This document shows, piece by piece, positions 5,368-6,481 of a stretch of DNA of 6,481 nt; position 1 is the first letter of the stretch; the number at the start of each line of letters is the position of its first letter. The DNA is from Candidatus Fonsibacter lacus (GTDB lineage Bacteria > Pseudomonadota > Alphaproteobacteria > Pelagibacterales > Pelagibacteraceae), in the NCBI GenBank assembly GCA_010021145.1, contig RGRP01000042.1:1-6481 (forward strand), read 5' to 3'. A model generated the notes under the pieces. That model was given only the letters and a program-made list of their open reading frames with translations, searched no databases and had not been told where the DNA came from. The position numbers and the translations under genes are program-made.

Positions 5368-5883
5368 ATGCGCTGTAAAAACTGCAAAAAGAAGTTTGAA
5401 CCTGTACGATTTAACCAAAAATACTGTTTTAAAGATGAGTGTATTCGTGTTTTCGTTGAAGAAGCTAAAGTTAAATCGTGGAAAAAGACGAAAAAGAAGA
5501 TGCAAGAAGATTTAGAAACAATACAAGACCTTGTAAAAGCTACTCAAATAGTATTCAATAAATACATCAGACTACGAGATAAAGACGAATTATGCATTTC
5601 TTGTAAGCAAATACCTAAAAAAAGTAACGCTGGGCATTACTATAACGCTAATAACCATTGGAACGTAAGGTTTAACGAAAACAACGTACATCTTCAGTGT
5701 GAACATTGTAACACCTTCCTTTCTGGTAATTTAATTAATTATCGTGAAAACCTATTAAAAAAGATAGGGGAGGGTGAATTTCAGTTATTAGAAGCTGAAG
5801 CTAACAAAACACGAAAGTTCACAAAGGGAGAACTAAAAGAAATAATCGAAGCCTATAAAAAAAAGATAAATAATCTAATATGA
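5368..5883 (+). CDS. ninG: NinG/Rap-like recombination nuclease
   Basis: This 171-residue protein matches lambda NinG (Rap), a structure-specific nuclease that acts on recombination intermediates. The N-terminal zinc ribbon has CKNC (3-6) and later Cys20 and Cys25. A basic coiled region (32-60) leads into the family core: AxQIVFNKYIRLRD (58-71), CISC (76-79), AGHYY (88-92), VRFNENNVHLQCEHCN (100-115) and LSGNLINYRENLLKKIG (118-134). Four cysteines (76, 79, 111, 114) and histidines such as His90 and His109 fit an HNH-like zinc nuclease. Length and order agree with the family. It lies one base after the coiled-coil gene and closes this operon; the next gene has its own promoter. Together with the ERF protein downstream it forms a recombination module. 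Confidence 0.9.
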   Translation: MRCKNCKKKFEPVRFNQKYCFKDECIRVFVEEAKVKSWKKTKKKMQEDLETIQDLVKATQIVFNKYIRLRDKDELCISCKQIPKKSNAGHYYNANNHWNVRFNENNVHLQCEHCNTFLSGNLINYRENLLKKIGEGEFQLLEAEANKTRKFTKGELKEIIEAYKKKINNLI

Positions 5884-5971
5884 GTAGATTATGTATTAAA
5901 TGTTTTGCAATTAAATATATCTTAATATAAAAATAATAGTTATATTTGCTTATAATTTTAATTTAACACCT
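5884..5971 (+). promoter_or_regulatory. Intergenic promoter region before the ERF gene
   Basis: TATATTTG at 5941-5948 matches the Bacteroidetes -7 box, preceded by an A/T-rich tract. The segment 5926-5949 is 20/24 identical to the promoter at 137-160. No TTG-type -33 element is seen at normal spacing. Transcription from about 5953-5956 would give a 5' leader of 15-20 bases before ATG 5972. No hairpin-plus-T-run terminator is seen after the NinG stop, so read-through from the upstream operon is possible. Confidence 0.7.
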
Positions 5972-6481
5972 ATGAAAAATTTGTTTAAATCGTTGGCTTC
6001 GTTCCAACAAGAAGTGCCTGTAATTCACCGGGTAACGCAGGGGTATGGTTATACTTATGCTGACTTGCCTAAAATCTTTGAAGTTATTAATCCACTATTA
6101 CAAAAACACGGATTAGCTTTTACTCAAACTCTAAACACTAAAGAGGGTACTACCTATCTATGTACAACAGTATTCCACGTAGAAAGTGGGGAATGTTTAG
6201 ATTCAATGGTAGAAATACCACAAGTAGCGTTAAAAGGAATGAATGACTATCAGTCTTTTGGTAGTGGTGTAACATACTTCCGTAGATACGCATTGTCTTC
6301 AGCGTTAGGATTAGTTACCGACAAAGACACGGACGCAAGTGGAGAACAAGTAAAAGACGAGCAATCTAAGCAAAATAAAATAAGGATTGATAACGTACGT
6401 TTTAACAAAGCTATCGAAGCAATTAAGAACGGAGAATATCAAATAGAAAAGCTAATTGAAACTTTTGATTTAGATGCGTCA
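5972..6481 (+). CDS. erf: ERF-family single-strand annealing protein (3' partial)
   Basis: The frame starts at ATG 5972 and stays open for 170 codons to the right edge, so the C-terminus is missing. ERF-family motifs are clear: GYGYTYADLPKIFEVINPLLQKHGLAFTQ as a continuous match over 24-52, VESGECLDSMV (70-80), and the signature MNDYQSFGSGVTYFRRYALS over 90-109, followed by ALGLVTDKDTDA (111-122). ERF proteins bind and anneal single-stranded DNA and drive phage recombination or genome circularisation. The sequence after residue 123 is a charged linker leading into a second helical segment. It has its own promoter and follows the NinG-like nuclease, a common pairing in temperate phages. Codon use matches the right block. 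Confidence 0.93.
   Translation, partial: MKNLFKSLASFQQEVPVIHRVTQGYGYTYADLPKIFEVINPLLQKHGLAFTQTLNTKEGTTYLCTTVFHVESGECLDSMVEIPQVALKGMNDYQSFGSGVTYFRRYALSSALGLVTDKDTDASGEQVKDEQSKQNKIRIDNVRFNKAIEAIKNGEYQIEKLIETFDLDAS

Noticed and set aside
5880..5930. Tiny frame of 16 codons starting at ATGA overlapping the NinG stop, with a CxxC
   Set aside because: It is too short, ends before the promoter, and occupies ordinary AT-rich spacer; the CxxC is probably chance.
1..6481. tRNA genes, CRISPR arrays, insertion sequences or attachment sites
   Set aside because: No cloverleaf-like segment, regular repeat-spacer pattern, transposase or integrase was seen; almost all the sequence is taken up by the described genes.

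Overview
The window looks like the early / DNA-metabolism region of a phage or prophage of a Bacteroidetes (Flavobacteriia-like) host. The base composition is very AT-rich. All genes lie on the + strand and are packed with gaps of a few bases or short overlaps. Shine-Dalgarno sequences are weak or absent. Both non-coding gaps carry TATATTTG, a perfect match to the Bacteroidetes sigma-factor -7 box (TAnnTTTG). No structural, lysis or integration gene is present, so lifestyle cannot be judged.

Layout. (1) Positions 1-141 hold the tail of an unidentified gene. (2) Positions 137-274 hold a promoter followed by a short region with two interlocking stems and a T-run. It may be a structured leader or small RNA; it also reads as a 35-codon ORF. 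(3) Positions 275-3452 are a nucleotide/DNA-modification-like block: a DUF6378-type protein, a thymidylate synthase-superfamily protein with the residue signature of dCMP hydroxymethylase, a glutamine-dependent asparagine synthetase-like amidotransferase, a 58-codon ORF, a MazG-type nucleotide pyrophosphohydrolase and a PD-(D/E)XK-like nuclease. (4) Positions 3455-5883 are a replication/recombination block: a winged-helix replication initiator-like protein with possible origin repeats inside its gene, a DnaB/RecA-fold helicase-like ATPase, a coiled-coil protein and a NinG/Rap-type nuclease. (5) A second promoter precedes an ERF-family single-strand annealing protein, which runs off the right edge.

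How they may work together. The right block is a typical phage set for replication initiation, helicase function and recombination. The left block resembles in outline the T4 strategy of replacing cytosine: a nucleotide pyrophosphatase that could remove dCTP, a dCMP-hydroxymethylase-like enzyme, and a nuclease that could act on unmodified DNA. The added amidotransferase has no counterpart in the T4 pathway and could make the modification more elaborate. This is an inference from residues and gene order. Asp codon use also changes sharply between the blocks (GAT:GAC about 58:8 on the left and 26:35 on the right, hand count), which suggests that they have different histories.
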